A DNA stretch of 64,000 bases from Streptomyces sp. NBC_00271 (lineage in GTDB: Bacteria; Actinomycetota; Actinomycetes; Streptomycetales; Streptomycetaceae), in contig NZ_CP108070.1 in assembly GCF_036178845.1 (NCBI RefSeq), forward strand, positions 2,790,001-2,854,000, in the 5' to 3' direction. Of this stretch, positions 52,766-61,537 are shown piece by piece. Position 1 is the first letter of the stretch. Every line of letters starts with the position of its first letter. Below the pieces are notes generated by a model, which had not been told where the DNA came from, ran no database searches, and was given only the letters and a program-made list of their open reading frames with translations. The position numbers and the translations under genes are program-made.

Positions 52766-54256
52766 TCAGACGGCGAAGGTGGTGACGACCGCGGCGTGGT
52801 CCGAGGGCCAGTCGTTGCCGGCGACCTCGGGCCAGGGGCGCGGCGTGCCGGTGACGAGCGCCCGGGAGTCGAGCACCGTCAGCCCCCGGTGCAGCACGAA
52901 GTCGATCCGGTCCTGCGGCTCGGGCCGCCCGCTGCCGTCCTCGTGCTCCACGTGGACCGGCGACCAGGTGTGTCCGGGCTCCCGTACGGGGTCGGGGTGG
53001 GCCTCGCGGTAGGAGTCACGCAGGCCGGCCTCCTCGGCGGCCCTGGTCACGGGCCACTCGACGTCCGGCCAGTCCAGGTGCGAGGGCGCGTTGAAGTCAC
53101 CGACCAGGACCACGGGGACCGCCTCGGTGGCGGACTCGCTGATGCGCCGCAGGATCTCCCGCATCTGCTCCAGCCGGACGCCCTCGTGGGCGATCAGCTC
53201 GGCCGCCGGGAGCCCGTCGAAGCGGGCCTCGTAGGGACCGTACGGCGTGTAGTCGAGGTGGGCGCTCCAGACGTCCACCTCCTGGCCGCCGTCGAGCCGG
53301 ACGCGCACTCCGGTGCCGCCGTAGAAACCGACGTCCGGGTCGCCGTGGCGGGCGGTGATCGGGTAGCGGCTGATGACGCCGAGGTTCTCGCCGGCCCGGT
53401 GGTGATGCCAGCCGAGGGCCTCGGCGAGTTCCTGTGCCGAGGTGCCGTACGTCTCCTGGAGACCGACCACGTCCGCGCCCGTCTCGGCGATGACCTTGAG
53501 CTGCTTCGCGCGGTGGTCGTCGACCTTCGTCCCGCCGTACCAGAGGTTCCAGCTCATCACCCGCAGCTCGCGGGGCGCGACCATGGCGCGCAGCCGGGCC
53601 GGGGTCACCTCCTCCAGGCTGGTCAGGACGGTGCGTCCGGGTACGGAGTCGATCGGCGCGAGCGAGGGTACGGCGAGCACGGCACACCCCGCGGCCTCGG
53701 CGGACGCCACACCCGTCTCGGTGTCCTCCACGGCCACACACGCGGCGGGATCGACGCCGAGGGCGCGGCAGGCGGCGAGGTAGGGGTCGGGGGCGGGCTT
53801 GGTGCGTTCGGTGTCGTCGGCCGTGACGGAGACGGCGAAGTGTTCGGCGCCGAGGGCCGCGAGGACGGTGTCGGCGACCGCGCGCGGCGACGCGGTCACG
53901 AGGGCGGTGGGGACACCCTCGCGGACCAGTTCACCGAGGAGCCGCAGCGCACCCGGGCGGGGCACGATGCCGGTGCGGACCCGGTGCGCGAACTCCCGGT
54001 GCAGTTCGGTGGCGATCTCCCCCACCTCGGCGCCGGTGATCCCGCCCAGCCAGGCGGCGGTGTACTCGACGGGCCGGCCGAGCACCTCCGGCTGGTCGGC
54101 CTCCGTCAGCCGGCGCCCGAGCCCGTCGGCCACCTGCTCCACCGCCTCCCACCACAGCCGCTCGGTGTCCACGAGCGTGCCGTCCATGTCGAACAGGACG
54201 GCCTGGAGGGGGAGGTGGGGGGAGGTGGTGCGGAGGGTCACGGTGCTCTCTTTCAC
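52766..54256 (-). CDS. Fusion of HAD phosphatase and endonuclease/exonuclease/phosphatase (EEP) domain
   Basis: 496 residues. Residues 15-225 are a HAD family IA phosphatase: LQAVLFDMDGTLVDTERLWW (nucleophile Asp), PTALVTASPRAVADTVLAAL (Thr/Ser), TKPAPDPYLAACRALGVDPA (Lys), VAVEDTETGVASAEAAGCAV (Asp pair). From about 230 an EEP domain begins: RVMSWNLWYGGTKVDDHRAK, GADVVGLQETYG (Glu), VPVVLVGDFNAPSHLDWPDV (DxN), WPSDHAAVVTTF (SDH). Both active sites look complete. Last gene of the ABC importer operon, 30 bp behind the ATPase. I infer stepwise cleavage of an imported phosphodiester; the substrate is unknown. Confidence 0.9.
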   Translation of the reverse strand: MKESTVTLRTTSPHLPLQAVLFDMDGTLVDTERLWWEAVEQVADGLGRRLTEADQPEVLGRPVEYTAAWLGGITGAEVGEIATELHREFAHRVRTGIVPRPGALRLLGELVREGVPTALVTASPRAVADTVLAALGAEHFAVSVTADDTERTKPAPDPYLAACRALGVDPAACVAVEDTETGVASAEAAGCAVLAVPSLAPIDSVPGRTVLTSLEEVTPARLRAMVAPRELRVMSWNLWYGGTKVDDHRAKQLKVIAETGADVVGLQETYGTSAQELAEALGWHHHRAGENLGVISRYPITARHGDPDVGFYGGTGVRVRLDGGQEVDVWSAHLDYTPYGPYEARFDGLPAAELIAHEGVRLEQMREILRRISESATEAVPVVLVGDFNAPSHLDWPDVEWPVTRAAEEAGLRDSYREAHPDPVREPGHTWSPVHVEHEDGSGRPEPQDRIDFVLHRGLTVLDSRALVTGTPRPWPEVAGNDWPSDHAAVVTTFAV

Positions 54257-54286
54257 TCGGTGTAACTCAGTGGGGGGATGCGTCGG

Positions 54287-55363
54287 TTACTGCGTGCGCT
54301 CGGCGACCAGCACCGGCCGCTCCGGCAGGCTCACGGTCACGGCGGCGCCCGAGCCGAGCCCGGCGGCCTCGTGGGTGGGCAGGTCGGCCTTGACCTCGGT
54401 GGCGTCCGGGAGCCGCACGGTGACGCGGGTGGCGGCGCCGAGGAAGGCGGTGGCGACGACACGGGCGGTTCCGGCCTCGTCGGCCCGTACCCGCACCGCC
54501 TCGGGCCGTACGAGCACGTCGATCTCGGTCGCGGCGGGCGCTTCCCCGTCGACCGGCAGCCGCTGTCCGAGCACCTCGGCCACGCCGGAGTCCAGCCGCC
54601 CCGGAATCCGGCTCATCGTGCCGACGAACTCGGCGACGAAGGCGGTCGCGGGGCGCCCGTACAGCTCGGCGGGCGCGGCGCACTGTTCTAGCCGCCCGGC
54701 CCGCATCACGGCGACGCGGTCCGCCATGGACAGCGCCTCCTCCTGATCGTGCGTCACGAACAGGGTCGTGATGCCGAGTTCCTGCTGAAGCCGGCGGATC
54801 TCCTCGCGCAGGGTGAGCCGCACCTTGGCGTCCAGGGCGGAGAGAGGCTCGTCGAGCAGCAGCACGCGCGGACGCAGGGCGAGCGCGCGGGCCAGCGCGA
54901 TGCGCTGCTGCTGACCGCCGGAGAGCTGGTGCGGGAACCGCTCGCCCTTGTCGGCGAGGCCCACGAGGTCGAGCAACTCGGCCGCGCGGGAGCGCCGCTC
55001 GGCGGTACGCACCTTGCGCATCCGCAGCCCGAAGGCCACGTTGTCGAGGGCGCTGAGGTGCGGGAAGAGGCTGTAGGACTGAAAGACCATCCCCGCGTCG
55101 CGGCGGTGGGCCGGGACCCGGGTGACGTCCTCGCCGTCGACCAGCACCTCGCCGGAGTCGGGGTGTTCGAACCCGGCGAGCATGCGCAACGCGGTGGTCT
55201 TGCCGCAGCCGGAGGGTCCGAGCAGGGCGAGGAGTTCGCCGGGCCGGACGGTCAGGTCGAGGCCGTCGAGGGCGACGGTCGGGCCGAACTCCCGCCGCAG
55301 ACCCCGGAATTCGACGGTGGCAGCCTTGGCGTCGGCGGCCTTCTCAAGCGTGGTGACGGTCAT
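54287..55363 (-). CDS. ABC importer ATPase (iron/AEP/spermidine-type)
   Basis: 358 residues of a PotA/FbpC-like ATPase: Walker A LALLGPSGCGKTTALRML, Q-loop MVFQSYSLFPHLSALDNVAF, signature PHQLSGGQQQRIALARALAL, Walker B VLLLDEPLSALDAKVRL, switch VTHDQEEALSMADRVAVMRA. C-terminal 110 residues form the TOBE-like regulatory part. Three bp behind permease 2. Confidence 0.96.
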   Translation of the reverse strand: MTVTTLEKAADAKAATVEFRGLRREFGPTVALDGLDLTVRPGELLALLGPSGCGKTTALRMLAGFEHPDSGEVLVDGEDVTRVPAHRRDAGMVFQSYSLFPHLSALDNVAFGLRMRKVRTAERRSRAAELLDLVGLADKGERFPHQLSGGQQQRIALARALALRPRVLLLDEPLSALDAKVRLTLREEIRRLQQELGITTLFVTHDQEEALSMADRVAVMRAGRLEQCAAPAELYGRPATAFVAEFVGTMSRIPGRLDSGVAEVLGQRLPVDGEAPAATEIDVLVRPEAVRVRADEAGTARVVATAFLGAATRVTVRLPDATEVKADLPTHEAAGLGSGAAVTVSLPERPVLVAERTQ

Positions 55364-55366
55364 GGT

Positions 55367-56245
55367 TCATCCCCGGGATGCGGAAGCGGAACGGGAGCGC
55401 CCGCCGAGCCCGGCGAGCGAGAGGAGCAGGGCCCAGGTGACGAGCAGGCTGAGCACGGAGACGGCGACGGAGAGCTGGGCCTGCGAGCCGCCGACGCTGT
55501 AGATCCACACGGCGAAGGGCTGGAAGCCGAGCAGCTGGGCGACGGTGAACTCGCCGAGCACCAGGGCCAGCGTGAGGAAGGAGGCGTTGAGCAGCGCCCC
55601 GCGCAGATTGGGCAGCACGACCCGTACCAGCGCCTGCGGCCAGTTCGCCCCGCAGCTGCGCGCGGCCTCGACGAGGGTGCGTACGTCGACGGCGCGCAGC
55701 CCGGAGTCCAGGGCCCGGTACACGAACGGCAGCGCCATCACGACGTACGCGAGGACCAGCACCATGGGGAAGTCGGGGTTCTGGAGGGCCACGAACGTCT
55801 CGAACAGCGGGGTGCGGGAGAGGTGCTCGGGTCCCCACTTGAGGACCGTGGCGATCCCGGCGACGAAGGCGATCGGGGGGACGACCAGCGGCAGCGAGCA
55901 GATCACCTCCACCACGGGCCGCAGCCTGGGCGCGCCGAGCCGCAGCGCGACCATCGCGGGCACCATCAGCAGCAGGACCACGGCGATGGTGGCGGCGGCC
56001 AGTTCCAGTGAGAGCAGCAGGCTGGAGCCGAAGCCGTCGGCGGAGACGATCTGGCGGTACGCGTCGAAGGTGATCCCCTGGTTCGGTACGTCGACCGTGA
56101 AGATCACGGACGCGGCGAGCGGGACCAGGAAGTAGAGCCCGGCGCAGACGAGGACGACCCCGCGCCAGGGACGTACGCGTACGGACTTGTTCGCCCCGCG
56201 GGCGGGCTTCAGGACCCGAGCGGGATTGTTCAGGCTTCCAGCCAT
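55367..56245 (-). CDS. ABC importer permease 2
   Basis: 292 residues, six helices, with the EAA loop TLVEAARSCGANWPQALVRV VLPNLRGALLNA. Other segments: GVVLVCAGLYFLVPLAASVI, VEVICSLPLVVPPIAFVAG. Resembles the second permease of iron and 2-aminoethylphosphonate importers. ATG at 56245 overlaps the end of permease 1 by 16 bp. Confidence 0.94.
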   Translation of the reverse strand: MAGSLNNPARVLKPARGANKSVRVRPWRGVVLVCAGLYFLVPLAASVIFTVDVPNQGITFDAYRQIVSADGFGSSLLLSLELAAATIAVVLLLMVPAMVALRLGAPRLRPVVEVICSLPLVVPPIAFVAGIATVLKWGPEHLSRTPLFETFVALQNPDFPMVLVLAYVVMALPFVYRALDSGLRAVDVRTLVEAARSCGANWPQALVRVVLPNLRGALLNASFLTLALVLGEFTVAQLLGFQPFAVWIYSVGGSQAQLSVAVSVLSLLVTWALLLSLAGLGGRSRSASASRG

Positions 56246-57138
56246 CGCGCGCTCCGTCGTTGCAGGGGCAGGTACACGGCCATGACCAGGCCCGCGATGA
56301 GGACCATGTCGAGGCTGAGGGCGAGCGCCACGTTCTCCTGGCCGACCAGGACGTTGCCGGAGATGGCGTCGGCGATCTGCAGGGTGACCAGCGGGACCGC
56401 ACTGCCCACCATGGCCGCCGCGGTGGCGTACGCGGCGAAGGCGCTGCCGAAGAGCAGCACGAGGCCGCCGAGCAGGGAGGGGGTGAGGACGGGGAGGGCG
56501 ACGTGCCGCCAGTACTGGACTCCGGTGGCGCCGTTGTTCTGTGCGGCCTCGCGCCACTGGGAGCGCAGGCCGTCCAGGGCGGGCGTGATGGTGAGGACCA
56601 TCAGCGGGATCAGGAAGTACAGGTAGACGATGACCAGGCCCCAGAAGCTGTAGAGGTTCCAGCCCTTGTCCTTCAGGCCCAGGTGCTCGGTCAGGACACC
56701 CGCGTTGCCGAGGGTGGCGACGAACGCGAAGGCCAGCGGGACGCCGCCGAAGTTGGCGAGGACGCCGGACGCGGTGAGGACCGCCTCACGCAGGGCGCGG
56801 AAGCGGGAGGTCACCACGGCCTGGGCGAGCGGCAGTCCGAGGACGGTCGCGATGCCCGCGGAGACCGCGGACAGCTTGACGCTGCCGATCAGGGCGGTGA
56901 GGTAGGCGCCCTGGAGCGAGTCGGTCAGGTTGGCCGTCGTGTACGAGGTGGCGCCGGTCGTCTGGTCCTTGACGGTGAAGGCGCCGTTCAGCATGGCCAG
57001 GGCGGGGATGCCGAAGGCGATCGCGACGAAGACGAGCAGCGGGAGCACGGCGAGCCAGCCGGGGGCGCGGCGCCGCCGCCGGGAAGCGGCGGCGGCGGGC
57101 GTCACGTCGGCCTCGGCCTCGGTGAGGACGGTGGTCAT
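56230..57138 (-). CDS. ABC importer permease 1
   Basis: 302 residues, six helices: WLAVLPLLVFVAIAFGIPAL, SAVSAGIATVLGLPLAQAVV, LVIVYLYFLIPLMVLTITPA and the EAA loop SQWREAAQNNGATGVQYWRH VALPVLTPSLLGG. ATG at 57138 overlaps the stop of the binding-protein gene (ATGA). Confidence 0.94.
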   Translation of the reverse strand: MTTVLTEAEADVTPAAAASRRRRRAPGWLAVLPLLVFVAIAFGIPALAMLNGAFTVKDQTTGATSYTTANLTDSLQGAYLTALIGSVKLSAVSAGIATVLGLPLAQAVVTSRFRALREAVLTASGVLANFGGVPLAFAFVATLGNAGVLTEHLGLKDKGWNLYSFWGLVIVYLYFLIPLMVLTITPALDGLRSQWREAAQNNGATGVQYWRHVALPVLTPSLLGGLVLLFGSAFAAYATAAAMVGSAVPLVTLQIADAISGNVLVGQENVALALSLDMVLIAGLVMAVYLPLQRRSARWLEA

Positions 57139-58292
57139 CCGGAGACGGCCTTGCCCCAGCCCTGCGCGAGGACCGTCTTGGCCTTGGCCTGCTGGGCCTC
57201 GGTCGGGAAGCTCGGCGTGCCGGAGACCGCGGGGAGCTTGGCGGCGGCGGTCTTGTCGAGGGTGCCGGCCGTCTGCATGGCGGTCATCAGGGCCGGGCGG
57301 GCGTAGCCCTTGAGCCAGAGGTTCTGGCCCTCGACGCTGTAGAGGTACTCCTGCCACAGGCGGGCGGCCGCCGGGTGCGGGGCGTCCTTGTTGATGGCCT
57401 GGGAGTAGTACTGGGAGAAGTTGCCGTCCGAGGGGACCGTGACCGTCCAGTCGACGCCCTTGGACTTGAACTCGTCGGCGTAACCGGCGTTCAGGTAGTC
57501 CCAGTCGATGCTGATCGGGGTCTCGCCCTTCTCGACGGTGGCCGGGGTCGACTCGACGGGCGTGTAGTTGCCGTTCTTCTTCAGCTTGGCGAAGAAGTCC
57601 AGGCCGGGCTGGATGTCGTCGAACGAACCACCATTGGCGAGCGAGGCCGCGTAGACACCGCCGAAGGCCGAACCCGACTTGGTGGGGTTGCCGTTGAGGG
57701 CGACCTGACCCTTGTACTCCGGCTTGAGCAGGTCCTTGAAGGTCTTCGGGCACTCCTTGACCTTCTTGGCGTCGCAGCCGATGGAGATGTAGCCACCGTA
57801 GTCGTTGAACCAGCGGCCCTGCGCGTCCTTCTGCCCCTCGGGGATGTCGGCGAAGGCGGTCACCTTGTACGGCGCGAGCAGCCCCTGCTGGGCGGCGCTG
57901 AGCGCGAACGAGCTGCCCAGGTCGAGGACGTCCGGGGCGCGGTCCTGCCCCTTCCTCGACGTCACGGCGTTGATCTCGTCCTGGCTGGCGCCGTCCGGGT
58001 TCTCCACCTCGATCTTGATGCCGTACTTCTTCTTGAAGCCGTCGATCAGGGCACCGTAGTTGGCCCAGTCACGGGGCAGCGCGATCGCATGCAGCGTGCC
58101 CTCCTTCTTGGCGGCCTTGACCAGGGCGTCGAGGCCGCCGAAGTCCGCGGCGGAGGTCGCGGTGGCCGCGCTCTTGCCGTCGGCGGTGGTCGACTTGTCG
58201 TCGGGGGCCGCGCCACAGGCGCTGAGGGCGAGGGCGGCGGCGACGGCGAGGCCGCCGGTGAGGACGGCGGTCCTCGGCAGGAACACGGTCAC
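57135..58292 (-). CDS. ABC importer substrate-binding lipoprotein
   Basis: 385 residues. Lipoprotein leader with lipobox LSACG (AVAAALALSACGAAPDDKS). A type 2 binding fold: LPRDWANYGALIDGFKKKYG, APDVLDLGSSFALSAAQQGL, GRWFNDYGGYISIGCDAKKV, TPISIDWDYLNAGYADEFKS. Nearest to the AfuA/FbpA and 2-aminoethylphosphonate (PhnS-like) cluster; ligand not certain. GTG at 58292 with GGAG 5-6 bases upstream; first gene of the operon and 43 bp from the palindrome at 58335. Confidence 0.93.
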   Translation of the reverse strand: MTVFLPRTAVLTGGLAVAAALALSACGAAPDDKSTTADGKSAATATSAADFGGLDALVKAAKKEGTLHAIALPRDWANYGALIDGFKKKYGIKIEVENPDGASQDEINAVTSRKGQDRAPDVLDLGSSFALSAAQQGLLAPYKVTAFADIPEGQKDAQGRWFNDYGGYISIGCDAKKVKECPKTFKDLLKPEYKGQVALNGNPTKSGSAFGGVYAASLANGGSFDDIQPGLDFFAKLKKNGNYTPVESTPATVEKGETPISIDWDYLNAGYADEFKSKGVDWTVTVPSDGNFSQYYSQAINKDAPHPAAARLWQEYLYSVEGQNLWLKGYARPALMTAMQTAGTLDKTAAAKLPAVSGTPSFPTEAQQAKAKTVLAQGWGKAVSG

Positions 58293-58334
58293 GGTCTCTC
58301 CAGGAGTACGCACGAGGGTTCGGGTAGTGCGGAG

Positions 58335-58352
58335 AACTTGTCTGAACAAGTT
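58335..58352. promoter_or_regulatory. Candidate GntR (HutC-type) operator
   Basis: AACTTGT-CTGA-ACAAGTT, a perfect 7-bp inverted repeat with 4-nt spacer in the divergent promoter of the importer operon and the GntR gene. A weak second copy, CTTGTTCGTAAACTTTG, is at 58379. It resembles the GT-rich/AC-rich arms of HutC-type sites. Confidence 0.6.
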
Positions 58353-58504
58353 GGCCCCAGTAGGCCCGGCGTTGGTGTCTTGTTCGTAAACTTTGGCGAA
58401 ACCGTGACCCTTGATTCCCTGCACAATCCCGGCCCGCGCCGATCACCTTCGGATCTCGATTAGGCTGGTCACGCTGTGCACAGCAGTCGAGTCAGAGGGG
58501 AAGC

Positions 58505-59257
58505 ATGCCGGCGCGACACGAGGAGATCGCCGATGAGCTGCGGCGGGCGATCGACCGCGAGGAGTACACGGTGGGCAGTCTGCTGCCCGCGGAGACGGAC
58601 CTCGCGGCCCAGTACGGCGTGGCGCGCGGCACGGTCCGCCAGGCCGTCGCGGCCCTGACCGTCGAGGGCCTCATCGGCTCCCGCCAGGGCGCCCGCCGGG
58701 TGGTCCTCGCCAGCCGTCGCAGCCAGAGCTTCGCCGAACTGCGCAGCTTCGCCCAGTGGGCCCGCGCGATGGGCCGGGAGGCGACGGGACACGTGGTCGA
58801 GCAGGAGCGCCGTCCGGCGACCGCGGAGGACGCCGTACGCCTCCAACTCCCCGAGAAGACACCGGTGTTGCACGTCCTGCGGGTCCGCGGCCTGGACGGC
58901 GAGCCGGTCCTCCTGGAGCGGACCGTGTACGCGGACTGGATCTCCCCCGCAGTCGAGGCCATCGAGCCCAACTGCCCCTCGGTCACCCAGCGGCTCTACG
59001 AGGACACCGGCCTGGTCTTCGCCTACGGCGAGCACGTCATCGACGCGGTGGCGGCGGGCGCCCAGGACGCCGACCTCCTCGGCGTGCGCCGTACCAGTCC
59101 CCTCCTGAGGGTCCGCCGCGTCACCACCACCCGCGAAGGCCGCCCGGTGGAATGGTCCGACGACCGCTACCGCTCGGACGCGGTGAGCTTCAGCGTCCAC
59201 AACTCGATCGGCAACAACGCGCTGGCGAGGAAGACGGCGGAATGGGGCGGCTCGTAG
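58505..59257 (+). CDS. GntR/HutC-family regulator
   Basis: 250 residues. N-terminal winged helix (RHEEIADELRRAIDREEYTV, LLPAETDLAAQYGVARGTVR QAVAALTVEGLI) and a UTRA ligand domain (VVEQERRPATAEDAVRLQLP EKTPVLHVLRVRGLDGEPVL, RVRRVTTTREGRPVEWSDDR). PhnF-like members respond to phosphonates or sugar phosphates. GGGGAA lies 4-9 bases before the ATG. Divergent from the importer operon, with the palindrome between. Confidence 0.94.
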   Translation: MPARHEEIADELRRAIDREEYTVGSLLPAETDLAAQYGVARGTVRQAVAALTVEGLIGSRQGARRVVLASRRSQSFAELRSFAQWARAMGREATGHVVEQERRPATAEDAVRLQLPEKTPVLHVLRVRGLDGEPVLLERTVYADWISPAVEAIEPNCPSVTQRLYEDTGLVFAYGEHVIDAVAAGAQDADLLGVRRTSPLLRVRRVTTTREGRPVEWSDDRYRSDAVSFSVHNSIGNNALARKTAEWGGS

Positions 59258-59277
59258 TCGGGCGCGAGAGGCGGCTT

Positions 59278-59330
59278 TTAGGGGCGCGGGGAACTGCGCG
59301 ACCAGCCACACACAACCCGCAGCCGCCACC
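59278..59330. repeat. Intergenic repeat copy
   Basis: AGGGGCGCGGGGAACTGCGC followed by GACCAGCC and AACCCGCAGCCG, between the convergent GntR and Lrp genes; probably a terminator. Confidence 0.7.
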
Positions 59331-59347
59331 CAGCCCCCAGCGCCCCC

Positions 59348-59800
59348 TTACGTGGGCGACCCCGACGAAAACCGCCGCAGCAACGGAGACAACACCAGCA
59401 CCGACTTGGTCCGCTCAACGAACGGCTCCCCAGCGATCCGCTCCAACACCCGCTCGAAATGCCGCATGTCAGAAGCGAACACCTGCACCACCGCATCCGC
59501 CTCACCGGTGACGGTGGACGCGGCCACCACTTCCTGATACCGCTCCAGCCCCCGCTGAATGGTCTCCGGCGAGGTGTTCCGACGGCAGTAGATCTCGACG
59601 AACCCCTCCGTCTCCCACCCCAGCGCCGCCGGATCCACCCGCACGGTGAACCCGGTGATGGCCCCCGTGGCCCGCAGCCGGTCCACCCGGCGCTTCACGG
59701 CGGGCGCGGACAGGCCGACCAGTTGGCCGATGTCGGCGTAGGAGCGGCGGGCGTCCTCGGCGAGGGCGTGCACGATGCGTTCGTCGAGATCGTTCAGCAC
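59348..59800 (-). CDS. Lrp/AsnC-family regulator linked to amino-acid permease
   Basis: 150 residues: LNDLDERIVHALAEDARRSY and IGQLVGLSAPAVKRRVDRLR form the helix-turn-helix, then a RAM domain (FTVRVDPAALGWETEGFVEI, ASTVTGEADAVVQVFASDM). Ten bp behind the permease gene, so co-transcribed. It is the natural candidate to bind the TTGCG array at 61423-61500, but this is not shown. Confidence 0.93.
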   Translation of the reverse strand: MLNDLDERIVHALAEDARRSYADIGQLVGLSAPAVKRRVDRLRATGAITGFTVRVDPAALGWETEGFVEIYCRRNTSPETIQRGLERYQEVVAASTVTGEADAVVQVFASDMRHFERVLERIAGEPFVERTKSVLVLSPLLRRFSSGSPT

Positions 59801-59810
59801 TGCGGGTGTT

Positions 59811-61277
59811 TCACTTTTCTGATGGCGCGAGACGGGAGCGGCGGTAGCCGTAACTGAAGTAGAACACGAGCCCGGCGGCCATCCAGACTCCGAAGACCAC
59901 CCAGGTGACGGCCGAAAGGCTGCCCATCATCCACACGCACAGGGCGAAGCCGATCGCGGGCAGCACCGGCGACAACGGCACCCGGAAGGTGCGCCGCATC
60001 TCCGGGCGCGTCCGGCGCAGCACCACGACGGCGATATTGACCAGCGCGAAGGCGAAGAGGGTGCCGATGCTGGTGGCGTCGGCGAGCTGACCGAGCGGGA
60101 TCGCGGCGGCGAGGACACCGCAGAACAGCGAGACGATCACGGTGTTGGCGCGGGGCGCGCCCGTCTTCGGGTGGACGCGCGAGAACACCTTGGGCACGAG
60201 CCCGTCGCGGGACATGGCGAACAGGATGCGGGTCTGGCCGTACAGCACGGTCAGGACGACGCTGGCGATGGCGATGACGGCACCGGCGGCGAGCAGCGTG
60301 CCCCAGAAGGTCTGCCCGGTGACGTTCTTCATGATCTCGGCGAGCGCGGCCTCCGAGTCGTTGAACTTCCGCCAGGGCTTGGCGCCGACGGCGACGGCCG
60401 CGACGACGACGTACAGCGCCGTCACGATGACCAGCGAGAGCATGATCGCGCGCGGCAGGTCGCGCTGCGGGTTCTTGGCCTCCTCACCCGCGGTGGAGGC
60501 GGCGTCGAAGCCGATGTACGAGAAGAACAGCGTGGCGCCGGCGGCGCTGACGCCCGCCATGCCGAGCGGCATGAAGTGCTCGTAGTTGCCGGACTTGAAG
60601 CCCTGGATACCGATCGCGCAGAACAGCAGCAGCGCGACGATCTTCACGGCCACCATGATCGTGTTGGCGCGTGCGGACTCCTTGGCGCCGCCGAGCAGGA
60701 ACGCCATGGCGAGCAGGACGACGATCAGGGCGGGCAGGTTGAAGATGCCGCCGTCGCCGGGAGGCGCGGAGAGCGCGTTCGGGATGGTGACGCCGATCGT
60801 GCCGTCGAGCAGTTCGTTGAGGTACTCGCCCCAGCCGACCGCGACGGCGGCCACCGACACGCCGTACTCCAGGACCAGACACCAGCCGCAGATCCAGGCG
60901 ATCAGTTCGCCCATCGTTGCGTACGCATACGAGTACGAGGAGCCGGCGACCGGGATGGTGCCGGCCAGCTCGGCGTACGAGAGGGCCGAGAAGAGCGCCG
61001 TGAGGCCGGCGATCACGAAGGAGAGGGTGACCGCGGGTCCGGCCTTGGGGACGGCCTCACCGAGGACCACGAAGATGCCGGTGCCGAGGGTGGCGCCGAT
61101 GCTGATCATGGTGAGCTGCCACAGCCCGAGGGAGCGCCTGAGCGAGCCTCCCTCGCCCTGGCCGCCCTCGGCCACCAGGCGTTCCACGGGCTTGCGGCGC
61201 ATGAGGCGCGCGCCGACACCCGGGGACGGTGCGGCGGACTCTGTGCGGGACTGCGGGGGTGCGCCTTGATCGAGCAC
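59811..61277 (-). CDS. APC-family amino-acid permease (CAT-like)
   Basis: 488 residues, twelve to fourteen helices. Seen: LRRSLGLWQLTMISIGATLG TGIFVVLGEAV (GxGIF), TALFSALSYAELAGTIPVAG SSYSYAYATMGE, FFSYIGFDAASTAGEEAKNP QRDLPRAIMLS. These fit the cationic amino acid transporter branch. Substrate not readable. The end KKRS-like tail RRSRLAPSEK is short. Start ATG-type at 61277; an array of TTGCG sites lies 146-223 bp upstream. Confidence 0.92.
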   Translation of the reverse strand: MLDQGAPPQSRTESAAPSPGVGARLMRRKPVERLVAEGGQGEGGSLRRSLGLWQLTMISIGATLGTGIFVVLGEAVPKAGPAVTLSFVIAGLTALFSALSYAELAGTIPVAGSSYSYAYATMGELIAWICGWCLVLEYGVSVAAVAVGWGEYLNELLDGTIGVTIPNALSAPPGDGGIFNLPALIVVLLAMAFLLGGAKESARANTIMVAVKIVALLLFCAIGIQGFKSGNYEHFMPLGMAGVSAAGATLFFSYIGFDAASTAGEEAKNPQRDLPRAIMLSLVIVTALYVVVAAVAVGAKPWRKFNDSEAALAEIMKNVTGQTFWGTLLAAGAVIAIASVVLTVLYGQTRILFAMSRDGLVPKVFSRVHPKTGAPRANTVIVSLFCGVLAAAIPLGQLADATSIGTLFAFALVNIAVVVLRRTRPEMRRTFRVPLSPVLPAIGFALCVWMMGSLSAVTWVVFGVWMAAGLVFYFSYGYRRSRLAPSEK

Positions 61278-61422
61278 GCGGTGACTCCTTCATCGCTGCC
61301 GGTCGATACGGCGGGAACCGGCGGCACCCCTGGCAGCAGGGACCCACCGAGCGGGGTCCCCGCCACGCCATGTACAGCGCTTGACCCTATGAGTCCGGGC
61401 TTCACGGGCGTAATGCGGCAAC

Positions 61423-61500
61423 CTTGCGCACCTCCGCAAGATCGTTGCGTTCATCGCACCTCGGCGCGTGTTCGTTGCGCGGGGCCTTTCGATGGTTGCG
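61423..61500. promoter_or_regulatory. TTGCG half-site array upstream of the amino-acid permease
   Basis: CTTGCG-N6-CGCAAG palindrome at 61423-61440, then TTGCG at 61445, 61475 and 61496. Starts are 21, 30 and 21 bp apart, near whole helical turns, as expected for an Lrp-type oligomer. The 10-mer ATCGTTGCGT and the 11-mer TTCGTTGCGCG are identical to sites at 49276 and 49307. In the 306-bp gap before guaB1's end, nothing else but its terminator is seen. Confidence 0.62.
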
Positions 61501-61537
61501 CACGCCCCCGCACGGCGATCCGCGGCAGGTACGCCGA

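Noticed and set aside
60913..60922. ATCGTTGCGT inside the permease gene, same 10-mer as in the Lrp-type arrays
   Set aside because: Single copy without neighbouring half-sites and explained by codons of a conserved protein segment; probably chance.
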